A DNA stretch of 21,900 nucleotides, taken from NCBI GenBank assembly GCA_937898715.1, contig CALEKA010000004.1:1-21900 (forward strand), given 5' to 3'. Below, piece by piece: positions 15,289 through 21,900 of this stretch. The first letter of the stretch is position 1; every line of letters begins with the position of its first letter. The position numbers and the translations under genes were made by a program. This stretch comes from an uncultured Prevotella sp. GTDB lineage: Bacteria; Bacteroidota; Bacteroidia; Bacteroidales; Bacteroidaceae. A model generated the notes under the pieces. The model ran no database searches. It saw nothing but the letters and a program-made list of their open reading frames with translations, and had not been told where the DNA came from.

Positions 15289-15900
15289 TTATTTTTTGGA
15301 GGAGCTCTGCTTAGAAGTAGTGTTCTTTGCAGTAAGTTTGTCGCCTAAGATGCGATAGCGTGGCTGGTGCTGCTTGCGCAGTTCTGCCAGGTGCTGTTGT
15401 CTGATCTTCTCGCCGCGTGCTTTCCATTCTTCCATCGTGTAGAATTTACCAGTGGCGGGATCGAGATATTTCGGAGAGACGAGGAAGCTATTGCGTTCGG
15501 TCGAAGCGTTGCCTTTGTCGGTGCTTTGAGATTTGCCTCTGAAGCCTACAGCTTCTACCGATACAGAGGCTACGCCAGAGCTGACCATGCCCAGTTCGCG
15601 TGCGGCAGCCATAGAGAGATCTACCACTCGGCCGTGAGCGTAAGGTCCGCGGTCGGTCACTCTGACCACGACTTCCTTGCCGTTGCTTTTGTTAGTTACT
15701 TTGAGAAGGGTCCCGAAGGGGAGTGTGCGATGTGCGCAAGTGAGGCTGTCTTTGTGATAGCGTGAGCCATCGCTTGTGCGTCGTCCGTGAACACGATTGC
15801 TGTAGTAAGATGCTTTGCCGTGAGTCTGGGCGAGTGTGGGGATTGATGTTGCGAATGTTACGAGTGTTGCTAAGAGGAAAAATACTTTTCTAATAATCAT
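15289..15900 (-). CDS. rlpA: RlpA-like septal ring / peptidoglycan-acting lipoprotein family protein
   Basis: 203 aa, exported. The ATG at 15900 gives a good signal peptide (residues 1-24, cleavage TLA before Gln25); the longer frame from 15990 adds an unlikely N-terminus. The double-psi beta-barrel follows at about 27-120 with the RlpA signatures GKASYYSNRVHGRRTSDG, AHRTLPFGT and VRVTDRGPYAHGRVVDLS, including the His and Asp important in lytic transglycosylases of the family. The C-terminal part has a DPATGKFYTMEEWKARGE segment and a Lys/Ser-rich tail. There is no SPOR domain and no lipobox Cys, so it differs from enteric RlpA. It probably trims denuded glycan strands or helps envelope organisation. 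It is monocistronic, with its own promoter and terminator. Confidence 0.88.
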   Translation of the reverse strand: MIIRKVFFLLATLVTFATSIPTLAQTHGKASYYSNRVHGRRTSDGSRYHKDSLTCAHRTLPFGTLLKVTNKSNGKEVVVRVTDRGPYAHGRVVDLSMAAARELGMVSSGVASVSVEAVGFRGKSQSTDKGNASTERNSFLVSPKYLDPATGKFYTMEEWKARGEKIRQQHLAELRKQHQPRYRILGDKLTAKNTTSKQSSSKK

Positions 15901-16061
15901 TTGTTGAGTTTTGCCATGAGGACCGTTGGCGGCGTCGTATAAGGCAAGCTTAGCAATGCTGCCCGAGAGCCAATTTTGAAGTGGAATCAAGCTTCCAACG
16001 GATGCACAAGGAACGCGCTACGCACTGGGCGTGTGTGTTCGCCTCATGAGGTTTACGGTTG

Positions 16062-16093
16062 CAAAGATACGACTTTTTTTAATGCCATACAAA
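16062..16093 (-). promoter_or_regulatory. Promoter of rlpA
   Basis: On the minus strand TTTG (16090-16093), 20 nt, then TATCTTTG (16062-16069). The start is expected near 16055, giving a leader of about 155 nt. A perfect palindrome CCTCATGAGG (16042-16051) lies just after the expected start and could be an operator. Confidence 0.65.
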
Positions 16094-16368
16094 TGATTCG
16101 TGTTGATTATCAGCACTTTAACATTTTCAGCGGGGCTGATTAAGGCTATTTTTGAGGATGCTCGAGCTGTTGTTGATGCTTATAGAAGTGCTTTGTGGAG
16201 GGAGTTTTCGGGCGGTAGGGTATGATGGTTTGCTCGGAATGGGCGAATGTAGTCGGTGTGAGCATTTTAACATTCTCGAACGGCTTGATTTACTGTATAA
16301 AAATGCTCTTTGGGGCTACTTTTTGCTCGTTTCGCTGAGATATTGCTTACATATTGCGCATTTATTAT
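16094..16368. other. Divergent intergenic stretch without a recognisable gene
   Basis: AT-rich spacer between rlpA and the T9SS-sorted protein gene. A short imperfect repeat AGCACTTTAACATTTTC (16112-16128) recurs as AGCATTTTAACATTCTC (16261-16277). The only reading frame (from a TTG at 16152) resembles nothing I know and runs into the 23-bp repeats. Confidence 0.5.
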
Positions 16369-16376
16369 TAACTTTG
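16369..16376 (+). promoter_or_regulatory. Likely -7 element of the T9SS-cargo/uvrA transcript
   Basis: TAACTTTG fits TAnnTTTG. The -33 box is weak: the nearest TTG (16343-16345) is 23 nt upstream. If used, transcription starts near 16383 and the whole 23-bp array is in the leader. Confidence 0.45.
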
Positions 16377-16385
16377 CCCCTTGAC

Positions 16386-16500
16386 TAAATGCCTCTTGGC
16401 TAATAGGTTAAATGCCTCTTGGGTAATAGGTTAAATGCCTCTTGGGTAATATACTAAAGACCTCTTGGCTAATAGATTAAATGCCTCTTGGCTAATTAAG
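16386..16500. repeat. 23-bp tandem array (five copies) with mini-ORFs
   Basis: Units start at 16386, 16409, 16432, 16455 and 16478, an exact 23-bp period. The shared core is TAAATGCCTCTTGG followed by C or G and TAAT. Units 1, 2, 3 and 5 contain ATG CCT CTT GGC/GGG TAA, a complete four-codon ORF; unit 4 has AGA in place of ATG. The array lies in the probable 5' leader, 54 bp upstream of the next start codon. Confidence 0.93.
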
Positions 16501-16554
16501 TTAGGCTGTTCTGCGCTTTGTGTCAGAACGCTTGATCATTCATTCCAAAACGAT

Positions 16555-17253
16555 ATGCAGCGTATACTTTCGTTATTCTTACTGATAATAGCAGTGGTGG
16601 CGGGCTATGCACAGGATGCATTGCCTACGGCCAACCCTACCATGACCTACACTGACGAGTCGGGCGCGGAGGTAAGTGAGAGTCAGTACGATGGTTCTGC
16701 GCCGCTGCTCGCACAGTTTCGCGCCAATCCTGAGAACGTGGGCAACTATACTCCGCTCTATGAGTGGCGATTCACCCGTGCGGGACAGAGCGAGCCCTTC
16801 CTCGTGCGCTACGATGAGGATACAGAGTACAATTTCAACGAGTCGGGAACATTTTCAGTAGAGCTCCGTGTGAGTTTTGTGCAAGGCACCGATACCATAG
16901 CCTATGCGATGGATACGCCCTTTACGCTGACCATCTCGGAGTCGAAACTTGAGGTGCCGAATGCCTTTACGCCCAATGGTGATGGCGTGAACGACGTCTT
17001 CCGCGTGAAAGAAGGCTACCAGAGTATCGTTCAGTTCCACGCCACAGTCTTCGATCGCTGGGGCAAGAAACTCTTCGAATGGAGCAATCCCGCTGAAGGG
17101 TGGGACGGACGCAGTGGTGGTCACGACGTGCCCGATGGTGCTTACTATCTCAACCTGCAAGCGCGGGGTGCGGATGGACGGAAGTATAATATTAAGAAGG
17201 TAATCAATCTGCTGCGCGGCTATTTGGAAAACGGATCGCAGACGGTGCAATAA
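16555..17253 (+). CDS. Small secreted protein with T9SS type B (gliding-motility) C-terminal sorting domain
   Basis: 232 aa. The ATG at 16555 gives a signal peptide (1-19, cleavage GYA before Gln20); the longer frame from a TTG at 16465 lies inside the repeat array. Residues about 25-128 form a PKD/Ig-like beta module (YTPLYEWRFTRAG, FNESGTFSVELRVSF). The last 100 residues are a type B CTD: VPNAFTPNGDGVNDVFRV, VFDRWGKKLFEW, GWDG, VPDGAYYLNL. Such domains direct outer-membrane passage through the type IX secretion system. The passenger is almost only the PKD-like module, with no catalytic domain visible. uvrA begins 27 nt after its stop, so both are probably one transcript. The role is unknown. 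Confidence 0.88.
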   Translation: MQRILSLFLLIIAVVAGYAQDALPTANPTMTYTDESGAEVSESQYDGSAPLLAQFRANPENVGNYTPLYEWRFTRAGQSEPFLVRYDEDTEYNFNESGTFSVELRVSFVQGTDTIAYAMDTPFTLTISESKLEVPNAFTPNGDGVNDVFRVKEGYQSIVQFHATVFDRWGKKLFEWSNPAEGWDGRSGGHDVPDGAYYLNLQARGADGRKYNIKKVINLLRGYLENGSQTVQ

Positions 17254-17280
17254 AAGGGAAGAGGAACACACACAGAAGCT

Positions 17281-20085
17281 ATGACGGAATCGAAAATAGA
17301 AATTCTTGGTGCCAGAGTGCACAATCTGAAGAATATTGACGTGACGCTGCCGCGCTACAGCTTGAGCGTAATCACCGGTCTGAGCGGATCGGGCAAGAGT
17401 TCGTTGGCATTCGACACTCTGTATGCCGAGGGCCAGCGTCGCTACATCGAGACGTTCTCGGCTTATGCTCGCAACTTTTTGGACAACTTGGAGCGCCCCG
17501 ACGTCGATAAGATTACGGGTCTCAGTCCCGTAATCAGCATAGAGCAGAAGACCACCAACAAGAATCCCCGTTCCACCGTGGGCACCATCACCGAGATCTA
17601 TGATTTCCTGCGTCTGCTCTACGCTCGTGCCGCAGATGCCTATTCCTATCAGTCGGGCGAGCGCATGGTGAAGTATACCGAGGAAAAGATAGTCGATCTC
17701 ATCCTCTCAGCTTACGAGGGTCACAAAGTATATCTCTTAGCCCCCCTAATCCGCAGTCGTAAGGGACACTACAAAGAACTCTTTGAGACTGTGCGCAAGA
17801 AGGGCTTCCTCACCGTCAGAGTAGATGGTGAGCTACGCGAAATCGTGCACGGCATGAAGCTCGATCGCTACAAGACTCACGACATCGAAGTGGTAGTCGA
17901 TAAACTCGCCGTGCAAGCCAAGGATGGCGAGCGCTTGCGCAAGAGCGTGGGCGAAACCCTCCAGCAGGGTGGGGGCCTCATGATGATACTCGATGCCAGT
18001 ACGCACGATACGCGCTTCTACTCTAAGCAACTCATGGACCCCGTCAGCGGTATCTCTTATCGTGAACCCGCACCTCACAACTTCTCGTTCAACTCTGCAC
18101 AAGGTGCCTGTCCTAAGTGTAAAGGATTGGGCTTCGTCAGTGTGATGGACCACGAGAAGGTGGTGCCCAACGACAAGCTTTCTATTCGTGATGGAGGTCT
18201 TGCTCCGCTCGGGAAATACCGCAATGCGTTGATATTTTGGGAAATCCAGACAGTGCTTGCCGACTACGACTGCGACCTCCGTACGCCCATCGCCGACATT
18301 CCCGAAGAGGCCATGGACGAGATATTCAACGGCCGTGCCGACCGTCTGCGCATACCCGCAGCCACGGCTCATACCACCGACGATTACTACGTAGAGTTTA
18401 ATGGTCTTGTGAAATACATCCAGCAGATGGCAGATACCGAGATGACTGCCGCCTCACAGCGATGGGCGGAACAGTTCTCCAAGACCACCCTCTGTCCTGA
18501 ATGCCATGGTGCGCGCCTCAATCGTGAAGCCCTCTCTTACCGCTTTGCGGGAAAGGCCATCAATGAGCTTTCCGACATGGACATCAGCGAACTCTACGAC
18601 TTTCTCTCCCACGTGGAGTCTGAGCTCGATACCAAAAAGCGCGCCATAGCCCACGAGATACTCAAGGAGTTGCTCTCCCGCCTCAAGTTCTTGCTCGATG
18701 TGGGTCTCGACTACCTGTCGCTCTCTCGCTCCTCGATGACCCTTTCGGGCGGTGAGAGCCAGCGCATCCGCCTTGCCACGCAGATCGGGTCGCAGCTCGT
18801 CAATGTGCTCTACATCCTCGACGAGCCAAGTATCGGCCTACATCAGCGCGACAATGTGCGCCTTATCCATTCGCTCAAGGAACTGCGCGATATGGGCAAC
18901 ACCGTAGTGGTCGTTGAGCACGACAAAGACATGATGCTTGCCGCCGACTACATAGTAGATATCGGTCCGAAAGCCGGTCGGTTAGGTGGCGAAGTAGTCT
19001 TCCAGGGCACGCCTCAAGAGATGCTCAAAGCCAACACCCTCACCTCGCAATATCTCAACGGAACCCGCGCCATAGCCGTGCCCGCTGAGCGCCGTAAGGG
19101 CAATGGCAAGCAGCTTCGATTGATCGGAGCGCGTGGCAACAACCTAAAGGGGGTCGATGCGACCTTCCCGCTTGGCACGTTTATCTGCGTCACGGGAGTG
19201 TCGGGCAGTGGAAAGTCTACGCTTATCAACGATACCCTGCTGCCCATCCTCTCGCAACATTTCTACCATTCGCTCCGTGCCCCCTTGGCCTACGAGCGCA
19301 TAGAGGGTCTTGAGCATATAGACAAGGTGGTGGCTGTCGACCAAAGTCCATTGGGCCGCACGCCACGTTCCAACCCCGCCACCTACACGGGCGTATTCTC
19401 CGACATCCGTTCGCTCTTCGTCAACCTGCCCGAAGCCAAGATCCGTGGCTACAAGCCCGGTCGTTTCAGCTTCAACGTGCGTGGTGGCCGTTGCGAAGTG
19501 TGTAAGGGCAATGGCTATAAGACCATCGAGATGAACTTCCTGCCCGACGTCTACGTGCCCTGTGAAGCCTGTCATGGCAAGCGCTACAATCACGAGACGC
19601 TCGAAGTGCGCTTCAAGGGCAAGAGCATTGCCGACGTGCTCGATATGACCATCAACCAAGCGGTAGAGTTCTTTGAGAACGTACCCTCTATTCTTCATAA
19701 AATCAAGACGCTGCAAGACGTCGGCTTGGGCTACATCAAGCTTGGCCAGAGCAGCACTACGCTCTCGGGCGGTGAGAGTCAGCGCGTAAAGCTCGCTACC
19801 GAACTCTCTAAGCGCGACACGGGGCAGACAGTCTACATACTCGACGAGCCCACCACGGGGCTTCACTTCGAGGACATCCGCGTGCTCACCGATGTGCTTC
19901 AGAAACTCGTAGATCGTGGCAATACGGTCATCGTCATCGAGCACAACCTCGACGTCGTAAAGCTTGCCGACTATCTCATCGAGATGGGTCCGGAGGGCGG
20001 TCGCGGTGGTGGCCAATTGCTCTTTGAGGGCACTCCTGAGGGGCTGGTAGAGAAAGGGGTGGGGTATACATACAAATACTTATAA
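17281..20085 (+). CDS. uvrA: UvrABC excision nuclease subunit A
   Basis: DNA-damage recognition ATPase of nucleotide excision repair, cytoplasmic, 934 aa (full length). First ABC module: Walker A GLSGSGKS (33-40), CPKC (277-280) and CPEC (405-408) of the first zinc/insertion region, signature LSGGESQR (488-495), Walker B ILDEPSIGLHQRD. Second module: Walker A GVSGSGKS (639-646), a C-x2-C-x19-C-x2-C zinc finger (738, 741, 761, 764), signature LSGGESQR (from 828), ILDEPTTGLH. All key residues are intact. The start ATG is 27 nt after the T9SS-cargo gene. uvrB and uvrC are not in the window. A C/G-rich inverted repeat follows the stop. Confidence 0.98.
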   Translation: MTESKIEILGARVHNLKNIDVTLPRYSLSVITGLSGSGKSSLAFDTLYAEGQRRYIETFSAYARNFLDNLERPDVDKITGLSPVISIEQKTTNKNPRSTVGTITEIYDFLRLLYARAADAYSYQSGERMVKYTEEKIVDLILSAYEGHKVYLLAPLIRSRKGHYKELFETVRKKGFLTVRVDGELREIVHGMKLDRYKTHDIEVVVDKLAVQAKDGERLRKSVGETLQQGGGLMMILDASTHDTRFYSKQLMDPVSGISYREPAPHNFSFNSAQGACPKCKGLGFVSVMDHEKVVPNDKLSIRDGGLAPLGKYRNALIFWEIQTVLADYDCDLRTPIADIPEEAMDEIFNGRADRLRIPAATAHTTDDYYVEFNGLVKYIQQMADTEMTAASQRWAEQFSKTTLCPECHGARLNREALSYRFAGKAINELSDMDISELYDFLSHVESELDTKKRAIAHEILKELLSRLKFLLDVGLDYLSLSRSSMTLSGGESQRIRLATQIGSQLVNVLYILDEPSIGLHQRDNVRLIHSLKELRDMGNTVVVVEHDKDMMLAADYIVDIGPKAGRLGGEVVFQGTPQEMLKANTLTSQYLNGTRAIAVPAERRKGNGKQLRLIGARGNNLKGVDATFPLGTFICVTGVSGSGKSTLINDTLLPILSQHFYHSLRAPLAYERIEGLEHIDKVVAVDQSPLGRTPRSNPATYTGVFSDIRSLFVNLPEAKIRGYKPGRFSFNVRGGRCEVCKGNGYKTIEMNFLPDVYVPCEACHGKRYNHETLEVRFKGKSIADVLDMTINQAVEFFENVPSILHKIKTLQDVGLGYIKLGQSSTTLSGGESQRVKLATELSKRDTGQTVYILDEPTTGLHFEDIRVLTDVLQKLVDRGNTVIVIEHNLDVVKLADYLIEMGPEGGRGGGQLLFEGTPEGLVEKGVGYTYKYL

Positions 20086-20087
20086 CA

Positions 20088-20265
20088 GCCCCTCCCCCTG
20101 CCCCCTCCCCCTACGGGAGAGGGGGGTCGGATACCTTTGGTGGGTAAAAGATTGGGCAGAATCTATTTCGCAACTTAATCAATTCTATTATAAACCTAAG
20201 TCCAAACCCTTTAGGCACATTATGCTTCCCCTCTCCCGTAGGGGGAGGGGGCCGGGGGGAGGGGC
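20088..20265. repeat. REPIN-like pair of C/G-rich inverted repeats
   Basis: The left arm (20088-20124) and right arm (20228-20265) are inverted copies of a 37-38 nt sequence differing by about two or three bases; both contain CCTACGGGAGAGGGG or its complement. Each arm is itself nearly palindromic around CTA/TAG and can fold into a hairpin. About 103 bp of ordinary AT-richer sequence lies between them. Whether the pair is one mobile unit (MITE/REPIN) or two separate insertions cannot be told here. The left arm may also end uvrA transcripts. Confidence 0.8.
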
Positions 20266-20287
20266 TATACTTCTTTATCTTTCTATT

Positions 20288-21799
20288 ATGTTCGAAGGAC
20301 AACCTAAGGGCCTTTATGCCCTTTCGCTTGCCAATACCGGTGAGCGTTTCGGCTACTACACCATGTTGGCCGTGTTTGTGCTCTTCCTGCAAGACAACTT
20401 CGGTTGGGCTGCGGGAATGGCGGGAGCTGTCTATTCAGGCTTCCTCGCGTTCGTTTATTTTCTCCCGCTCTTTGGCGGTATGTTAGCCGACAAGATTGGC
20501 TACAACAAGTGTGTGACTACCGGCATCCTCGTGATGTTCTTGGGTTATGCCCTGCTTTCCATCCCTGCGGGCAATGGCATCGTAGCCATGACGCTGATGT
20601 TTGCCGCCCTCGTGATGGTATGTTTGGGTACCAGCCTCTTCAAGGGCAACCTCCAGGTGATGGTGGGCGACCTCTACAATGCTCCCGAGATGCAGAGCAA
20701 GCGCGACTCCGCCTTCTCCATCTTCTACATGGCCATCAATATTGGTGCCCTCTTTGCACCTACCGCAGCCGTTAAGATCATGGACTACGCTCAGCACACC
20801 CTCGGTGTGAGCAAGGCCGATTCTTACCACTATGCCTTCGGTGTGGCATGCATTTCGCTTATCGTGTCTATTGCCATCTATTATGCCGCTCGCAGCACCT
20901 ATCAGCAGGTGACCGCTCAGCCCGTGGCTGGTGATTCAGACAAGGTGAGCAAGAGCACCGACAGCTCAGAAGCCGAACTGAGCAAGAGCGAGGTGAAAGA
21001 GCGCGTTGTAGCCCTCTGCCTTGTATTTGCTGTGGTAATCTTCTTCTGGATGGCTTTCCACCAGAACGGCCTCACGCTGACCCTCTTTGCCAATGAATAT
21101 ACGCAGAAGCACGTGTCGGGTCTTGGCAGCATGCCCTTCGACGTGATCAACCTCTTGCTCTGCATCTTCATCATCTACGCCCTCTTCTCGCTCTTCCAGA
21201 GCAAGACGGCACAGGCCAAGGTGATCTCGGCTTGCGTCATCGTGGCTTGCTTGGGTGGCTTGGCATACAAATACCTCAGCCTCGACCCCGCAGGCACCGA
21301 CATCGAAGCCCCCATCTTCCAGCAGTTCAATCCTTGCTTCGTAGTGGGTCTCACCCCCGTGAGCATGGCACTCTTCGGCTGGCTCGCCAGCAAGGGTAAA
21401 GAGCCCTCTGCTCCGCGTAAGATCGGACTTGGTATGCTCGTGGCCGGTCTGGGCTATGTGGTGATGATCTTGGCCTCTCTCGGTGTGACTCCGGCTGATC
21501 AGAACACAGTCTCGCCCAACTGGCTCATCTCTACCTATCTCGTGCTCACCTTCGGTGAACTCCTGCTCTCGCCGATGGGTATCTCCTTCGTATCGAAGGT
21601 AGCACCTCCCAAGCTCAAGGGTACGATGATGGGTGGATGGTTTGTTGCTACTGCTTTGGGCAACTTCCTCGTATCTATCCCTGGCTTCCTTTGGGGCAAG
21701 GTGCCCTTGGTGGCTGTATGGGGCGTACTCGTGGCTCTCTGCCTCGTATCGTTCATCTTCATCTTCAGCATTATGAAGAAGCTTGAGAAGGTATGCTAA
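20288..21799 (+). CDS. POT/PTR2-family proton-dependent oligopeptide transporter
   Basis: Inner-membrane symporter of the major facilitator superfamily, 503 aa, importing di- and tripeptides. The ATG at 20288 (MFEGQPKGLY) is chosen because the extra 22 residues of the longer frame are translated from the C/G-rich inverted repeat. The first helix has NTGERFGYYTM, the position of the ExxERFxYY motif but with Asn in place of the first Glu. Other family features: FGGMLADKIGYNK in loop 2-3, LFKGNLQVMVGDLY, and DSAFSIFYMAINIGALFAPTAA. A hydrophilic loop (about 205-238, rich in Ser/Glu/Lys) divides the two halves, and helices 7-12 follow with FGELLLSPMGISFVSKVAP. It is monocistronic here. A different MFS substrate is possible. 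Confidence 0.9.
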   Translation: MFEGQPKGLYALSLANTGERFGYYTMLAVFVLFLQDNFGWAAGMAGAVYSGFLAFVYFLPLFGGMLADKIGYNKCVTTGILVMFLGYALLSIPAGNGIVAMTLMFAALVMVCLGTSLFKGNLQVMVGDLYNAPEMQSKRDSAFSIFYMAINIGALFAPTAAVKIMDYAQHTLGVSKADSYHYAFGVACISLIVSIAIYYAARSTYQQVTAQPVAGDSDKVSKSTDSSEAELSKSEVKERVVALCLVFAVVIFFWMAFHQNGLTLTLFANEYTQKHVSGLGSMPFDVINLLLCIFIIYALFSLFQSKTAQAKVISACVIVACLGGLAYKYLSLDPAGTDIEAPIFQQFNPCFVVGLTPVSMALFGWLASKGKEPSAPRKIGLGMLVAGLGYVVMILASLGVTPADQNTVSPNWLISTYLVLTFGELLLSPMGISFVSKVAPPKLKGTMMGGWFVATALGNFLVSIPGFLWGKVPLVAVWGVLVALCLVSFIFIFSIMKKLEKVC

Positions 21800-21814
21800 G
21801 GCTTTAGCTTCTCT
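21784..21814 (+). terminator. Possible weak terminator after the POT transporter gene
   Basis: GCTAA/TTAGC (4-nt loop) stacked on GAGAA/TTCTC with a left-side bulge, followed by a pyrimidine-rich stretch. It overlaps the end of the gene. Low confidence. Confidence 0.3.
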
Positions 21815-21861
21815 TCTCTCTCTTGGAAAATATATATTCAAGTTCCGGATTTAGAATGGGC

Positions 21862-21900
21862 GGGCTGAAAGCCCAATGATATTCATAGCCCAGGGCATCG
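21862..21900. repeat. Partial dispersed repeat at the window edge
   Basis: Contains the short hairpin GGGCT-GAA-AGCCC (21862-21874) and then AGCCCAGGGCATCG running off the end. The pattern of nested G/C-rich short inverted repeats in an intergenic gap resembles REP-like dispersed repeats. It is incomplete, so the identity is tentative. Confidence 0.4.

Noticed and set aside
15901..15990. 30-residue extension of RlpA
   Set aside because: Precedes a clean signal peptide starting at 15900 and shows no conserved features.
16152..16388. 78-codon frame upstream of the 23-bp array
   Set aside because: TTG start, no recognisable domain, overlaps promoter-like sequence and the repeats.
20222..20287. 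22-residue N-terminal extension of the POT transporter
   Set aside because: Translated from the right arm of the C/G-rich inverted repeat; the family N-terminus begins at the ATG at 20288.

Overview
The window looks like chromosomal DNA of a Bacteroidales bacterium, most likely in or near the Prevotellaceae; I cannot place it to genus. The evidence is a SusC/SusD pair with a Bacteroidetes-type promoter (TTTG, 19 nt, TAnnTTTG), a type IX secretion (type B) C-terminal sorting domain, a Bacteroidetes-type topoisomerase IV ParE, S41 and DEAD-box proteins, and no Shine-Dalgarno-like leaders. I saw no tRNA, rRNA, CRISPR array, phage gene or transposase.

Left part (1-7850, all genes on the minus strand). 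In transcription order: GNAT-like acetyltransferase, parE, coaD, S41 (CtpA-type) protease, DEAD-box RNA helicase. The only recognisable promoter lies upstream of the acetyltransferase and no convincing terminator separates the genes, so one long housekeeping operon running off the left edge is plausible. Its most striking property is that every intergenic gap is filled by a tandem array of a 9-bp unit, TNNTTCTAG on the + strand (CTAGAANNA in the mRNA), bordered by G-runs (C-runs in the mRNA). There are five arrays with 43 CTAG copies in total, and arrays of this unit appear nowhere else in the window. Perfect or near-perfect G-quadruplex motifs sit on the template strand next to the parE and coaD starts. 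coaD starts with GTG and deaD with TTG.

Middle part (7850-15290). A divergent promoter region leads to a small DUF805 membrane protein with its own terminator. An 855-bp noncoding stretch follows, with several short repeats, including a 22-bp tandem array, and a textbook promoter with a leader of about 207 nt. Then comes a three-gene outer-membrane uptake operon: SusC-like TonB-dependent transporter, SusD-like lipoprotein, and a small lipoprotein of unknown function. It carries a strong hairpin between the second and third genes and a terminator at the end. No glycoside hydrolase, sensor or sigma/anti-sigma gene is beside it, so the substrate is unknown. The convergent gap that follows holds two more arrays of 21-22 bp period.

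Right part (15290-21900). rlpA is on the minus strand with its own terminator and promoter. Divergent from it is a small T9SS type B sorting-domain protein, 27 nt ahead of uvrA and probably co-transcribed with it. Its leader contains five exact-period 23-bp repeats, four of which contain a complete ATG-to-TAA mini-ORF (Met-Pro-Leu-Gly). A REPIN-like pair of C/G-rich inverted repeats separates uvrA from a POT/PTR2 peptide transporter, and the window ends inside what looks like another dispersed repeat.

Overall the genes are ordinary for the group. The unusual content is in the gaps: nonamer arrays through one operon, and four sequence-unrelated arrays sharing a 21-23 bp period elsewhere.
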